Origin: Pseudoselenomonas ruminantium
GTDB lineage: Bacteria; Bacillota; Negativicutes; Selenomonadales; Selenomonadaceae
NCBI GenBank assembly: GCA_002373045.1
Contig: DFHU01000032.1
Coordinates: forward strand, 1 to 15,300
DNA length: 15,300 bases
Reading direction: 5' to 3'
A program made the translations under genes and the position numbers. The stretch's first letter is position 1. Each line of letters begins with the position of its first letter. The notes beneath the pieces are model-generated. The model was given only the letters and a program-made list of their open reading frames with translations, did not search any database and had not been told where the DNA came from. Of this stretch, positions 14,180 to 15,300 are shown one piece after another.

Positions 14180-15124
14180 TTAGCGAACCTCCTTGAAATA
14201 GTCAAGAGTTTTTTGCAGGGATTCGATATTTTCCACGTTCATGCTGGTAAGGCTCTTGTCGATACGGCGGTTGAAACCGCAGAGCGTCTTGCCTGGGCCA
14301 GCCTCTACAAAGGTATCTGCGCCGAATTCCTGCATGGTCTTCACGCAGTCAATCCACTTAACCGGATGGTCTGCCTGTGCCACAAGATTAGCCTTGATGT
14401 CAGCCGCACTTTCTTCGAGCTTGCCCGTGTAGTTGGAAACTACGGGAATCTTAGCATCGCGGATGTCCACCTTGTCGAGTTCAGCCGCAAGTTTTACAGC
14501 TGCCGGTTTCATCAGCGTGGAATGGAACGGAGCAGATACCGGCAGGATAACGGCCTTCTTGGCACCGGCAGCCTTCAAGGTTTCCACCGCTGCTTCTACG
14601 CCAGCCGTCGTACCGGCAATAACCGTCTGACCGGGGCAGTTGAAGTTAACCGCCTGCACTTCGCCGGCAGTTTTCGTTGCCTTCTCACAAGCTTCTACGA
14701 TAACCTCATCGCTAAGGCCGATAATAGCTGCCATGCCGCCCTGACCGACAGGTACAGCTTCCTGCATAAACTGGCCGCGCTTATGCACGAGCAGCACTGC
14801 ATCCTGGAAGTTCATAACATCAGCGGCAACGAGAGCGGAATACTCACCCAAGCTGTGACCGCCAACAACATCCGGCTGAATGCCGTGCTCTTTCAGAATT
14901 TCATTGGCAATTACACTCATGGTCAGAATTGCAGGCTGCGTGTTTGCCGTCAGCTTCAAATCCTCTGCGGGACCTTCAAAGCACATATCCTTAATGGAAT
15001 ACCCCAGTGCTTCATCTGCTTCCTTAAAGAGTTTCTTTGCTACTTCATACTGCTCACAGAAATCCTTGCCCATGCCTACGGCTTGAGCACCCTGACCTGG
15101 GAATACAAATGCTAATTTATTCAA
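14180..15124 (-). CDS. fabD: Malonyl-CoA:ACP transacylase
   Basis: A 314-residue enzyme that moves malonate from CoA to ACP; normal length. It begins MNKLAFVFPGQGAQ. The nucleophile S91 is in GGHSLGEYSAL, the paired histidine is H201 (APFHSTLMKP), and Q11 is in the PGQGAQ loop. The start is TTG at 15124, with GGGGG 8 nt upstream. The in-frame TTG at 15139 would add five residues before the conserved start and overlap the preceding stop. It is 15 nt after the upstream fabK stop. Confidence 0.96.
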   Translation of the reverse strand: MNKLAFVFPGQGAQAVGMGKDFCEQYEVAKKLFKEADEALGYSIKDMCFEGPAEDLKLTANTQPAILTMSVIANEILKEHGIQPDVVGGHSLGEYSALVAADVMNFQDAVLLVHKRGQFMQEAVPVGQGGMAAIIGLSDEVIVEACEKATKTAGEVQAVNFNCPGQTVIAGTTAGVEAAVETLKAAGAKKAVILPVSAPFHSTLMKPAAVKLAAELDKVDIRDAKIPVVSNYTGKLEESAADIKANLVAQADHPVKWIDCVKTMQEFGADTFVEAGPGKTLCGFNRRIDKSLTSMNVENIESLQKTLDYFKEVR

Positions 15125-15139
15125 GACTATAACCCCCAA

Positions 15140-15300
15140 TTATTTGCAATTACCCTGAATAGCATTTATAACATTGGGAAGTCCTCCCACAATGTCTTCA
15201 ATAATCTGTTTTACCGGCTTAATATCATTGAGCATGCCGGAAATTTCGCCAATCATGACGGAACCGTTTTCCACATCGCCCTTGTGCGTAGCGAGGTGCA
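15140..15300 (-). CDS. fabK: Enoyl-ACP reductase II, C-terminal end (cut by window edge)
   Basis: The last 52 codons of a gene that enters from beyond base 15300, ending TAA at 15142-15140. The segment KGDVENGSVMIGEISGML is followed by NDIKPVKQIIEDIVGGLP. This matches the C-terminus of FabK, the FMN-dependent enoyl-ACP reductase of many Firmicutes. It is first in the visible fab operon, 15 nt before fabD. Short but characteristic; the catalytic part is not in view. Confidence 0.85.
   Translation of the reverse strand, partial: HLATHKGDVENGSVMIGEISGMLNDIKPVKQIIEDIVGGLPNVINAIQGNCK

Noticed and set aside
14075..15115. Plus-strand frame of 346 codons over fabD and fabG
   Set aside because: Antisense shadow of two well-supported genes, with no recognisable domain.

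Overview
The window reads as chromosome of a diderm (outer-membrane) Firmicute of the Negativicutes, most like Selenomonas and relatives. An AcrB-type RND efflux pump, which needs an outer membrane, sits beside a Firmicutes-style fatty-acid cluster (fabK-fabD-fabG-acpP-fabK-like-fabF-rnc) with strong AGGAGG-type ribosome binding sites and many TTG starts. This assignment is inferred from gene content; no rRNA marker is present.

Layout. (1) 1-558, minus: the N-terminal 186 residues of an IscB-family RNA-guided nuclease (PLMP segment, RuvC-I, RRxxRR arginine-rich helix), cut by the window edge. The 240 or so bases upstream look like its HEARO/omega RNA. Next to it is a branched palindrome (787-859) at the likely element boundary. 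(2) 879-3022, minus: a redox operon of an acidic membrane-anchored protein, a TlpA/ResA-like thioredoxin lipoprotein, a 46-residue CXXC mini-protein with a GTG start, and a NapH-like membrane polyferredoxin. (3) 3023-3358: no gene, but two homologous 80-nt hairpins whose stems differ by compensating changes while the apical loops are conserved, separated by three 8-bp repeats. (4) 3359-8380: an RND pump (inner-membrane transporter and lipoprotein adaptor) divergent from its likely MarR repressor. A perfect 9-bp-arm operator lies between the two promoters. No TolC gene is visible here. (5) 8434-10019, minus: a secreted protein of unknown function and an RNase Z-like metallo-beta-lactamase-fold enzyme, each bounded by a terminator or repeat. 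(6) 10110-15300, minus: RNase III (rnc) and the fatty-acid elongation cluster. The order of transcription is fabK (C-terminus only), fabD, fabG, acpP, an attenuator-like hairpin, a second FabK-like flavoprotein with a four-cysteine insert, fabF, rnc.

How the parts work together. FabD charges ACP with malonate, FabF condenses, FabG reduces the ketoacyl-ACP and FabK reduces the enoyl-ACP. The dehydratase and FabH are outside the window. The terminator-like hairpin after acpP could set the high ACP to enzyme ratio cells need. The TlpA, CXXC and polyferredoxin genes look like an electron relay from membrane iron-sulphur clusters to an extracytoplasmic thiol protein. The most notable items are the IscB/omega-RNA locus at the left edge and the covarying twin hairpins downstream of the RND pump gene.
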